A DNA stretch of 33,547 nucleotides from an uncultured Nocardioidaceae bacterium. Lineage in GTDB: Bacteria; Actinomycetota; Actinomycetes; Propionibacteriales; Nocardioidaceae. The stretch lies in assembly GCA_902805855.1 (NCBI GenBank), contig CADCUJ010000044.1, positions 1 to 33,547 of the forward strand, written 5' to 3'. The translations under genes were made by a program, and so were the position numbers. Below, piece after piece: positions 15,131 to 21,972 of this stretch (within the stretch, counting starts at the first letter, position 1; every line of letters starts with the position of its first letter). The notes beneath the pieces are model-generated. The model was not told the origin of the DNA, made no database searches, and saw nothing but the letters and a program-made list of their open reading frames with translations.

Positions 15131-15557
15131 GGTTGACCAGCGCGTCGACCTCGTCGTGCACCTTGACCGTGACCTGGTGCGAGCCCAGCGACTTGATCGG
15201 GTTGCCGAGGACGATCCGGCGCTTGTCGATGCTCGACCCGCCACCCTGCGAGATCGCGGCCGCGATGTCGCCGACGGTGACCGCGCCGAAGAGGCGGCCG
15301 CTCTCGCCGGCCCGGACCGGCAGGTTGAAGGTGGCACCTTCGAGCCTGGCCTTGACCTCGTTCGCCTGGTCGAGGTCACGGACCTCGCGGGTCGCCCGAG
15401 CGGCCTTGATCGACTCGATGGTCTTCTCCCCGCCGCGGGTCCAGCGGATCGCGAAGCCACGCGGGACCAAGAAGTTGCGGCCGTAACCGTCCTTGACCTC
15501 CACGACGTCGCCCGCGGAGCCGAGTCCGTCGACCTCCTGGGTCAAGATGAGCTTCAT
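15111..15557 (-). CDS. rplI: 50S ribosomal protein bL9
   Basis: A 148-residue bL9, normal in length, starting [21 protein letters not shown] with the signature [17 protein letters not shown]. The N-terminal domain binds 23S rRNA near the L1 stalk. A long central helix leads to the C-terminal domain, ending [18 protein letters not shown]. It follows rpsR by 10 nt as the last gene of rpsF-ssb-rpsR-rplI. Its 3' end overlaps the tail of the decayed membrane-protein gene on the other strand. Confidence 0.98.
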   Translation of the reverse strand: MKLILTQEVDGLGSAGDVVEVKDGYGRNFLVPRGFAIRWTRGGEKTIESIKAARATREVRDLDQANEVKARLEGATFNLPVRAGESGRLFGAVTVGDIAAAISQGGGSSIDKRRIVLGNPIKSLGSHQVTVKVHDEVDALVNLNVVPA

Positions 15558-15567
15558 GTCTGTCCCC

Positions 15568-15804
15568 TCAGCGTGCGGTGGAGGTGTAGGGCAGCAAGGC
15601 GACCTCGCGCGCGTTCTTCACCGCGGTCGCGACGTCACGCTGGTGCTGCACGCAGTTGCCGGTGACCCGGCGTGCGCGGATCTTGCCCCGGTCGGAGATG
15701 AACTTGCGTAGCAAGGTGGTGTCCTTGTAATCGATGTAGGACACCTTGTCCTTGCAGAACTGGCAAACCTTCTTCTTCGGCTTGCGGAGTACGGGCTTGG
15801 CCAT
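15568..15804 (-). CDS. rpsR: 30S ribosomal protein bS18 (zinc-ligand form)
   Basis: A 78-residue bS18 that pairs with bS6 on the 30S platform. It starts [20 protein letters not shown] and contains [20 protein letters not shown] and the [15 protein letters not shown] core. C14, C17, C51 and H54 form a plausible zinc site, so this is the cysteine-containing (C+) version; many actinobacteria keep a second Cys-less copy elsewhere for zinc-poor growth. The ATG at 15804 has GAGGAGC about 8 nt upstream; the longer frame upstream overlaps ssb and is not real. A strong hairpin lies just before the ribosome site. Confidence 0.97.
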   Translation of the reverse strand: MAKPVLRKPKKKVCQFCKDKVSYIDYKDTTLLRKFISDRGKIRARRVTGNCVQHQRDVATAVKNAREVALLPYTSTAR

Positions 15805-15818
15805 CGTGGTGCTCCTCA

Positions 15819-15834
15819 GGAGGCCTCGGCCTCC
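15819..15834 (-). promoter_or_regulatory. hairpin just upstream of the rpsR ribosome-binding site
   Basis: On the mRNA strand GGAGGCC and GGCCTCC (15834-15819) are separated by 2 nt and form a tight stem. The last bases, CTCC, can instead pair with the GGAG of the rpsR ribosome site across a TGA loop, so the two folds compete. This arrangement could control rpsR and rplI translation; no factor is implied by the sequence itself. Confidence 0.4.
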
Positions 15835-15895
15835 GGTAGCTCGGTGAGTGTCGGCGTGGGTCGTTCGGACGGGCGTGCTGGGGTGGGCGTGGCGC

Positions 15896-16453
15896 TCAGA
15901 ACGGCGGGTCGTCGGAAGAGCCGCCCCCTGGGCTGGCCCCGGTCGCCCACGGGTCACCCGCGCCCTGGCCACCGCCTTGCTGGCCACCGCCTTGCTGGCC
16001 ACCCCAGCCGCCACCGGAGGACTGGGACGCCCAGGGGTCGTCCCCGCTCGAGGAGCTGTTGTAGCCACCGCTGCTGCCGCCTCCGGAGCGGGTGGTCTTG
16101 GTGACCTTGGCGGTGGCGTACTTCAGGCTCGGGCCGACCTCGTCGACGTCGATCTCGAAGACCGTGCGCCGCTCTCCCTCGCGGGTCTCGAACGTCCGAG
16201 ACTTCAGGCGTCCTTGGATGACAACGCGCATGCCCCGCTGCAGCGACTCGGCGACGTTCTCGGCCGCCTGCCGCCACACCGAGCACGACAAGAACAGTGC
16301 CTCGCCGTCCTTCCACTCGTTCGCCTGCTTGTCGAAGGTCCGCGGCGTCGAGGCGATGCGGAAGTTGGCCACCGCCGCACCCGAGGGGGTGAAGCGCAGC
16401 TCCGGGTCGTCGACCAGGTTGCCGACGATGGTGATGGTGGTCTCGCCTGCCAT
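15896..16453 (-). CDS. ssb: single-stranded DNA-binding protein
   Basis: A 185-residue SSB. The OB-fold domain (about 1-115) starts [20 protein letters not shown] and includes [26 protein letters not shown] and [14 protein letters not shown], all standard for actinobacterial SSB. A Gly/Gln/Ser-rich flexible tail follows, containing a GGQQ-type repeat and two DPWA motifs. The protein ends SSDDPPF, the acidic tip that recruits replication and repair proteins. In DNA the tail shows tandem copies of a 15-bp unit near 15968-16005. It sits between rpsF and rpsR as in many bacteria; co-transcription ties it to ribosomal-protein expression. Confidence 0.98.
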   Translation of the reverse strand: MAGETTITIVGNLVDDPELRFTPSGAAVANFRIASTPRTFDKQANEWKDGEALFLSCSVWRQAAENVAESLQRGMRVVIQGRLKSRTFETREGERRTVFEIDVDEVGPSLKYATAKVTKTTRSGGGSSGGYNSSSSGDDPWASQSSGGGWGGQQGGGQQGGGQGAGDPWATGASPGGGSSDDPPF

Positions 16454-16503
16454 GTTCAGGTCTCCAGTCTCGAGGTCGCGCCGGCCAGTGCCGCCGGGCG
16501 GGG

Positions 16504-16794
16504 TCAGCGAACGTCGGGGCGCACGACCTTGGTGCGTAGCACCGACTCGTTCAGCGTCAGCTGACGGTCCAGCTCGCGCACCGTGGCCGGCTCCGCCTGA
16601 AGCTCGATGACGGCGTAGATGCCCTCGGTGTTCTTGTCCATCTCATAGGCCAGCCGTCGCCGGCCCCAGATGTCGACGGACCCGACCGAGCCGCCGTCCT
16701 TGCGGACCACGTTCAGGTAGGTGTCGAGCGAGGGCGCGACAGTGCGCTCTTCGAGATCGGGGTCGAGGATGACCATGACTTCATATGCACGCAA
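16504..16794 (-). CDS. rpsF: 30S ribosomal protein bS6
   Basis: A 96-residue bS6, first gene of the rpsF-ssb-rpsR-rplI operon. It begins (TTG)[18 protein letters not shown] and contains [20 protein letters not shown], the standard core. TTG at 16794 is chosen because family members begin M-R[15 protein letters not shown] and because GGAG lies about 7 nt upstream. A GTG four codons earlier directly abuts the AGGAGG and would add METAL-type residues not seen in relatives. bS6 binds bS18 and 16S rRNA on the 30S platform. A -10-like TACCCT at 16952-16947 would give a long leader of about 145 nt. Confidence 0.96.
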   Translation of the reverse strand: MRAYEVMVILDPDLEERTVAPSLDTYLNVVRKDGGSVGSVDIWGRRRLAYEMDKNTEGIYAVIELQAEPATVRELDRQLTLNESVLRTKVVRPDVR

Positions 16795-17007
16795 AGCGGT
16801 CTCCACCTCCTCTGGACTCGGACGGCCACGGTGTCTCCGCGGCAGGAGGGCTGTGCGTTCGTCGCGCCGCCTCCGCGCCGAAGCGGTGCAGGTGGTCGAC
16901 GTACCGGGCTCGAGCCGCGCTGGTGCGGGTCTGCGCCGGTCGACACAGGGTAGCAGCGGACACGCCGAGGGCTAAATCCTTGTCCCCAGCCGTCGCCGGA
17001 GAGGACA
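16795..17007. promoter_or_regulatory. divergent spacer with the rpsF promoter and long leader
   Basis: On the minus strand TACCCT at 16952-16947 resembles a -10 box; transcription from about 16940 would leave roughly 145 nt of GC-rich leader before rpsF. In other bacteria this leader can hold an RNA motif bound by the bS6:bS18 complex. I could not identify the conserved CCG-bulge structure with confidence. No gene is seen in the spacer. Confidence 0.35.
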
Positions 17008-17286
17008 GTGGTCTGTGTGAACACCGCGGTCACCGGCGAGGGTCGACACCATCCGCTGCAGAGCGCGCTGGCTGCATCCACGGTCGTTCTCGGGCTGGTC
17101 GCGGTTCTCGGGCTGGCCTTGGGCTCCTGGAACCTCGCGATGTGGGTCGGGCTGAGCGGCGCCGTCGTGGCCGCGTACGACGAGTTCATCGCGCAGACCT
17201 CCGGCGAGCGGCGGGTCATCCTGGCCGGCTTCCTGCTCTGCCTGGTCGCCATCGCCGTGTCGATGTCGAACGGCGCGCTCTTCTAG
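17008..17286 (+). CDS. small integral membrane protein (92 aa)
   Basis: A 92-residue hydrophobic protein with a short polar N-terminus and probably three membrane helices: STVVLGLVAVLGLALGSWNL, MWVGLSGAVVAAYDEFIA and VILAGFLLCLVAIAVSMSN. GTG at 17008 has GGAG 6 nt upstream (16998-17001); GTG at 17017 is a possible alternative. It is divergent from rpsF and lies 67 nt before the endonuclease IV gene, which has its own leaderless promoter. I recognise no named family. The conserved-looking AYDEFIAQTSGERR loop between helices 2 and 3 would be the part to search with. Confidence 0.75.
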   Translation: MVCVNTAVTGEGRHHPLQSALAASTVVLGLVAVLGLALGSWNLAMWVGLSGAVVAAYDEFIAQTSGERRVILAGFLLCLVAIAVSMSNGALF

Positions 17287-17340
17287 TCGCGCCCCGCTGG
17301 TCGCGCCGCCGGCGCCGGTGGTGGCGGTGGTGGCGGCACC

Positions 17341-17346
17341 TAGGCT
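17341..17346 (+). promoter_or_regulatory. -10 box of a leaderless promoter (nfo-femX-racemase operon)
   Basis: TAGGCT lies 7 nt before the ATG at 17354. It supports that ATG over an in-frame GTG at 17318, which would lie upstream of the predicted transcript. Confidence 0.5.
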
Positions 17347-17353
17347 GGGGGAC

Positions 17354-18193
17354 ATGCCGCAGACCGCAGCGACGCTGACCATCGGAGCCCACGTCGACCA
17401 GGGCGATCCCGTCGGCGCGGCGCTGGAGCGCGGGGCCACCCTGACCCAGTTCTTCCTCGGAGACCCCCAGGGGTACAAGGGACCGGAGGTCGCCTACGAC
17501 GGTGGAGCAGATGCGCTGCGCCGGGCCGCCGACGACAGCGGTGTCGGCATGTACGTGCACGCGCCGTACATCATCAACGTCGCCACCACGAACAACCGGA
17601 TCCGGATACCGAGCCGCAAGCTGCTCCAGCAACACATAGACGCTGCGGCCGCAGTCGGAGCCAGAGGGTTGATCGTGCACGGCGGTCACGTCGACAGAGC
17701 CGGCGAGGATGACGAGCTGCTGGAGAAGGGCTTCGACAACTGGCGCAAGGCCGTCGAGCAGACCGACCTGAAGCTTCCGCTGTTGATCGAGAACACTGCC
17801 GGTGGCAGCAACGCCATGACCCGCTACCTGGACCGCATCGGCCGGGTCTGGGACGCGATCTCGGCCGCCGAGGGAAGCGACATGGTGGGCTTCTGCCTCG
17901 ACACCTGTCATGCCCATGCCGGAGGCAACGACTTGTCCACCATCGTCGAGGCGGTGGTGAAGATCACCGGCAAGGTCGACCTCGTGCATGCCAACGACAG
18001 TCGGGACTCGTTCGACTCCGGAGCCGACCGGCACGCGAACCTGGGCAAGGGCAACATCGACCCCGACGAGCTGGTGGCGGTGGTGCGGGACGCCGGTGCG
18101 CCGGTGATCGTGGAGACCCCGGGCGGCGCCGACGGCCACCGCGCCGACTTCGCCTGGCTGCGCGACCGGCTCGCCCAGGGTCGGTCAGCGTGA
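17354..18193 (+). CDS. nfo: deoxyribonuclease IV (apurinic endonuclease)
   Basis: A 279-residue AP endonuclease 2 family enzyme that cuts 5' of abasic sites in base-excision repair using a three-zinc centre. Metal-binding motifs appear in the expected order in the TIM barrel: YVHAPYIINVAT, GLIVHGGHVD, LLIENTAGG, CLDTCHAHAGG, DLVHANDSRD with ADRHANLGKGNI, and VIVETPGG at the C-terminal end. ATG at 17354 is preferred because homologues begin close to TIGAHVDQGDP and a -10 box sits 7 nt before. The stop overlaps the GTG of the next gene (GTGA), so translation is coupled. Length is normal. Confidence 0.95.
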   Translation: MPQTAATLTIGAHVDQGDPVGAALERGATLTQFFLGDPQGYKGPEVAYDGGADALRRAADDSGVGMYVHAPYIINVATTNNRIRIPSRKLLQQHIDAAAAVGARGLIVHGGHVDRAGEDDELLEKGFDNWRKAVEQTDLKLPLLIENTAGGSNAMTRYLDRIGRVWDAISAAEGSDMVGFCLDTCHAHAGGNDLSTIVEAVVKITGKVDLVHANDSRDSFDSGADRHANLGKGNIDPDELVAVVRDAGAPVIVETPGGADGHRADFAWLRDRLAQGRSA

Positions 18194-19350
18194 CGACGTC
18201 GCCTGCGCTGACTGTCCGGACGATCACCGCGGCGCAGCACCTGGACTTCATCCGCACCCTTCCGTCGGCGAGCTTCCTGCAGACGCCGGCGTGGGGGGAG
18301 GTCAAGAGCGAGTGGCGGCGGGAGTCGGTCGGGTGGTTCGACCCGCAGCAGAGCCTGGTCGGGGCGGGGCTGGTGCTCTACCGACAGACGCCGCTCGTCA
18401 AGCGCTACCTCGCCTACCTTCCCGAGGGACCGGTGATCGACTGGGCGTGCGAGGACCTGGCCGGTTGGCTGGCCCCATTGTCCGCGCACCTGAGACGGCA
18501 GGGGGCCTTCGGGGTGCGGATGGGGCCACCGGTGCTCGCCCGCCGATGGAGCGCCGAGGCGGTGAAGAAGGGGGTCGCCGACGACGCGGTGCGCACGCTC
18601 GGTGACGTGGCCCCGGACGAGCGGTCCCAGCGCGGCGCCCAGGTCGTCTCACAGTTACGTGCCCTCGGGTGGCAGCAGCAGGCCGTCGACGGCGGCTTCT
18701 CTGCGGGGCAGCCGCAGTTCAACTTCCAGATCCCGCTCACCCACGACGGCGTGAGCCGCACCGAGGACGACCTGCTGAAGTCGATGAACCAGCAGTGGCG
18801 GCGCAACATCAAGAAGGCCCTCAAGCAGGGCGTCGCGGTCACGACGAGCTCGGCCGCCGACGACCTCAAGGCCTTTCACGACCTGTACGCCGTGACTGCC
18901 CAGCGCGACCATTTCACCCCTCGGCCGCTGTCGTACTTCCAGACCATGTTCCGGGCCCTCGCCGCCGAGGAGCCGGACCGGATCCGGCTCTACCTGGCCC
19001 ACCACGAGGGCACCCTGGTGGCCGCCACGGTCTGGGTCCGCGTCGGCGGGCACACCTGGTACTCCTACGGCGCCTCATCGACGGACAAGCGTGAGGTGCG
19101 CGGCTCCAACGCGATCCAGTGGGCGATGATGCGCGACGCGCTCGCCACCGGAGCGGACGTCTACGACCTGCGAGGAATCACCGAGACGCTCGATCCCGAC
19201 GATCCGCACATCGGGCTCATCCAGTTCAAGGTGGGGACCGGCGGTGAGGCGGTGGAGTACGTCGGCGAGTGGGACCTGCCCCTGTCCACTGTTGTCTACC
19301 GGGCGTTCGCGTTCTACATGCGCCGTCGTTCCGGCTCAGGTCGGCGCTGA
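18190..19350 (+). CDS. FemX/FemAB-type peptidyltransferase (peptidoglycan branch)
   Basis: A 386-residue protein with the doubled GNAT fold of the Fem family, which transfers amino acids from aminoacyl-tRNA to the lipid II peptide to build the cross-bridge. The first module includes FLQTPAWGEVKSEW and a VKRYLAYLPEGPV strand. The Fem signature MNQQWRRNIKKALKQGV is near 200-215, and the second module ends in TWYSYGASSTDKREVRGSNA and YDLRGITETLDPDDPHIGL. The GTG overlaps the nfo stop by GTGA. The racemase-like gene follows after 2 nt, which fits a cell-wall role. Which amino acid is added cannot be read from sequence. Confidence 0.9.
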   Translation: MTTSPALTVRTITAAQHLDFIRTLPSASFLQTPAWGEVKSEWRRESVGWFDPQQSLVGAGLVLYRQTPLVKRYLAYLPEGPVIDWACEDLAGWLAPLSAHLRRQGAFGVRMGPPVLARRWSAEAVKKGVADDAVRTLGDVAPDERSQRGAQVVSQLRALGWQQQAVDGGFSAGQPQFNFQIPLTHDGVSRTEDDLLKSMNQQWRRNIKKALKQGVAVTTSSAADDLKAFHDLYAVTAQRDHFTPRPLSYFQTMFRALAAEEPDRIRLYLAHHEGTLVAATVWVRVGGHTWYSYGASSTDKREVRGSNAIQWAMMRDALATGADVYDLRGITETLDPDDPHIGLIQFKVGTGGEAVEYVGEWDLPLSTVVYRAFAFYMRRRSGSGRR

Positions 19351-19352
19351 GC

Positions 19353-20393
19353 ATGCCGTTGACGCTGTACGTCGACGGCGACCGCTGGCGTGCCCACCTG
19401 CGAGCGATGCTCGCCACGCATCCGCAGATCGTCCCCGTGGCCAAGGGCAACGGTTACGGCCTGGGCATCCCCCGGCTCGCACGCAAGGCAGGATGGCTCG
19501 GTGTCGACACGCTCGCCGTCGGTAGCTATCGCGAGGTGAGCGAGGCGGCTCCCCGCTTCGACGGCTCGGTGCTGGTGCTCTCGCCGTACCGCCAGTTCGA
19601 CGAGGCGGCCGTCTTCGACAAGCGGGTGATCCACACCGTCGGCCGGCTCCAAGACATCGAGCAGCTTGCCTCCCGTGACGACCGACCGCGGGTCGTGCTC
19701 GAGCGGGTGACCTCGATGCTGCGCCACGGTCTGGACGCCGCTGACCTGCGCCGGGCCGGCCGGATGGTCGCCGACGCGGGACTGCAGGTGGAGGGAGTGG
19801 CACTGCACCTGCCGCTGTCACAGCGCTCGCACGTCGCGGAGGTGGAGCGGCTGATGACCGACGTCGTGGCAGCGGGGCTGCCGACCGAGCAGATCTTCGT
19901 CTCCCACCTGACCCGGGCCGAGCTGCACACTTTGGCCAACGCCTACCCCGACTACAGCTTCCGTCCTCGCATCGGCACCGAGCTGTGGCTCGGAGACCGC
20001 GAAGCCATGCCGGTGCGCGCCACGGTGCTCGACGCCCACGGCGTCGAACGCGGCGACGTCTTCGGCTACCGGGGGAGGACAGCTCCCCGCGCCGGCACGA
20101 TCCTGGTGGTCTCGGGAGGTACGGCGAACGGGATCGGTCTCGAGGCGCCCAGCGGTGGAGCGACCTTGAAGCAGCGCGCAACCGTGATCGCGAGGGGAGG
20201 CCTCGACGCGGCAGGGTTCGTGCGCTCGCCGTTCACCATCGACGGCAAGCAGCGCCTGTTCGCCGAGCCCCCACACATGCAGATCTCGATGCTCTACCTC
20301 CCGGCCGGCGCCCGAGTCCCGCACGTCGGCGAGGAGGTGGCCGTGCGGGTGCGCTACACCGCTACGAGCTTCGACCAGGTGGTGGTCAGCTGA
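19353..20393 (+). CDS. alanine racemase-like PLP enzyme
   Basis: A 346-residue PLP-dependent fold-type III protein. The N-terminal barrel opens MPLTLYVDGDRWRAHLRAM and then PVAKGNGYGLGIPRLA, where K31 is the expected PLP lysine. The usual VVKADAYGHG of Alr is altered to VAKGNGYGLG, so it is a divergent member. A phosphate-binding GTANGIGLEAP stretch and FRPRIGTELWLGDRE follow, then a C-terminal beta domain beginning about 225. The ATG is 2 nt past the femX stop. The operon with FemX suggests supply or editing of a cell-wall amino acid, but racemase activity and substrate are inferred. The 3' end overlaps the wrecked gene on the other strand by 8 nt. Confidence 0.82.
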   Translation: MPLTLYVDGDRWRAHLRAMLATHPQIVPVAKGNGYGLGIPRLARKAGWLGVDTLAVGSYREVSEAAPRFDGSVLVLSPYRQFDEAAVFDKRVIHTVGRLQDIEQLASRDDRPRVVLERVTSMLRHGLDAADLRRAGRMVADAGLQVEGVALHLPLSQRSHVAEVERLMTDVVAAGLPTEQIFVSHLTRAELHTLANAYPDYSFRPRIGTELWLGDREAMPVRATVLDAHGVERGDVFGYRGRTAPRAGTILVVSGGTANGIGLEAPSGGATLKQRATVIARGGLDAAGFVRSPFTIDGKQRLFAEPPHMQISMLYLPAGARVPHVGEEVAVRVRYTATSFDQVVVS

Positions 20394-20857
20394 GCCTCCA
20401 CGACGGGCTGCGGCCGCTGAGCCCGACCAACCGGTCCAGCGGCGGCGCGTCGGGAGGTACCTCTACCACCGGCCCGAACAGTCCCTCCCGCCCGGCGCCG
20501 TCCTCGGGCCCAGACATCTCGCTCACGAACTCCATGCTCGCCTCGAGCGCCGACTGGTCCACCTCGCCGGCTGGCCACTGGCCCGAGCCACGCCTGTGCC
20601 ATCTCGGCCAGGTACTGCGGGAAGGCAGCGCGCCAGTTCGCCGGCAGCTCGCCCGAGCCGACCGCGGGGGCTTGCGACGTCATCGGCCCGACGTCCTTGG
20701 CCGCAGCGGCAGTCAACGCCTGGGCGAGTTCGCCGACGTGGCTGATCAACGCACCCAGGCAGGTACCCGCACACGGTGTCGGCGCGGACAGCTGGTCGTC
20801 GGTGACGCCGCCCAGCAGTCGGGTCATCTCGCCGGCCGCCGGTCCCAGGTCGAGCAT
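20386..20857 (-). pseudogene. wrecked TIGR03086-type maleylpyruvate isomerase-like gene
   Basis: From ATG 20857 (AGGAGG about 5 nt upstream) the frame reads MLDLGPAAGEMTRLLGGVTD and SHVGELAQALTAAAA, the N-terminal helices of the DinB/MDMPI fold, to AEMAQAWLG near 20580. It then becomes Arg/Gly-rich. A different frame picks up as WPAGEVDQSALEASMEFV and ends with REGLFGPVVEVPPDAPPLD and the stop at 20388-20386, which is the family's C-terminus. The total of 472 nt is not divisible by three, and the stretch between, where relatives have the HGWD-type metal-ligand helix, is missing. So there is a frameshift plus an internal deletion of perhaps 40-50 codons. Relatives can be mycothiol-dependent isomerases; this copy should be inactive. 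Confidence 0.7.
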
Positions 20858-20922
20858 CGGGCCTCCTTGGTGCAGGGTCGTGGTCGTCGGTGATGACCCC
20901 GGGCGCCGCGGAAACCGATCGG

Positions 20923-21972
20923 TCAGGACAAGGTGATCACGGTCTTCACGTCGTTCGGCTGCGCCTCGAACGCCTCGGCGAAGCGGTCCAGCGGGACCCG
21001 TCGGGTGACCAGCCGGCCCAGCCAGCCGAGGTCCGCGTCGGCGAGTGCATCGGCGGCTTGCCGGTAGTGCCGCTGGTTCGCGTTGACCGTCCCCACCACT
21101 GCGTCGTTCTCGAGCACGATGTCGCGGTTGATCAGCCCGGCATCGACCCGCAGACGCCGCCCTCCGCTGGAGACTCCGGTGAGGGCGACGATGCCGTACG
21201 CCGCGGTCCCGGCCATCGCCCCGATCACCAGCTCCCCGACGCCGGTCGCCTCGATCACGACGTCCGGCTCGACCTCTTCGGTGACCGCGTCGATCCCGTC
21301 GTGGTGGTAGGTGGCACCGAGATCGCGCACCAGCTGCGGTTTGGGGCCTTCGGTCACGACGTCGAGAACGTGCACCTCGAGGCCGCGCTGGACGCCGAGC
21401 AGCGCGGCGAGCAGCCCGACCGGACCCGCTCCGGTCACCAGAGCGGTCCTTGGCTCGAACCACGCCCGGCGCCCGATCCGCTCGATCTGCTCCCACGCCT
21501 TGGCCACCACGGTGGTGGGCTCCATCAGCATGCCCACGTCCTCCAGCCGCGCATCCAGCCGCACCGCATAGTCGCTCTCCACGCTCCAGAGCTCACTGGC
21601 GAACCCGTCGAGCGCCTTGATTCCCCGCTCGGTGTACCGCCCGTTGCGGCACATGTCGAACTCCCCGTGGGCACATGCCCCGCACGGCGCCGGGTCGGGA
21701 CGACGTACCACGCCGACCACCAGGTCACCGACCTCGAATCCGGACTCCGGCGGCGCCTCACGCACTCGGCCCAGAGACTCATGCCCGAGCACCAGCCGAT
21801 CCCGGGCAGGCGGAGCCCAGCCGTACTCAGCCGCCACGATCTCCCGGTCGGTCCCGCAGACCCCCACGGCCAGCCCCTCCACCAGGAGCTCTCCGCCACC
21901 CGGAACCGGGTCGGGCACGTCGGTGACCTCGAGGGAGTCGACCGTCCCCGGCCTGACCGTCAGCGCTCGCAT
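20923..21972 (-). CDS. glucose 1-dehydrogenase-like zinc alcohol dehydrogenase
   Basis: A 349-residue medium-chain dehydrogenase resembling archaeal-type glucose dehydrogenases. It starts MRALTVRPGTVDSLEVTDV. Catalytic zinc ligands are C39 (VGVCGTDRE) and H64/E65 (LVLGHESLG). The structural-zinc loop shows C97, C100 and C108, one cysteine short of the usual four. LMEPTTVVAKAWEQIERI and the Rossmann motif VTGAGPVGLLAALLGV follow. The C-terminal half, including GVGELVIGAMAG, NRDIVLENDAVVGTVNANQ and HYRQAADALA, is the glucose-dehydrogenase C-terminal type. Glucose oxidation to gluconolactone is the family's usual reaction, but other sugars or alcohols are possible. Its first 146 nt overlap the end of the GT87 frame, which is odd. 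Confidence 0.88.
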   Translation of the reverse strand: MRALTVRPGTVDSLEVTDVPDPVPGGGELLVEGLAVGVCGTDREIVAAEYGWAPPARDRLVLGHESLGRVREAPPESGFEVGDLVVGVVRRPDPAPCGACAHGEFDMCRNGRYTERGIKALDGFASELWSVESDYAVRLDARLEDVGMLMEPTTVVAKAWEQIERIGRRAWFEPRTALVTGAGPVGLLAALLGVQRGLEVHVLDVVTEGPKPQLVRDLGATYHHDGIDAVTEEVEPDVVIEATGVGELVIGAMAGTAAYGIVALTGVSSGGRRLRVDAGLINRDIVLENDAVVGTVNANQRHYRQAADALADADLGWLGRLVTRRVPLDRFAEAFEAQPNDVKTVITLS

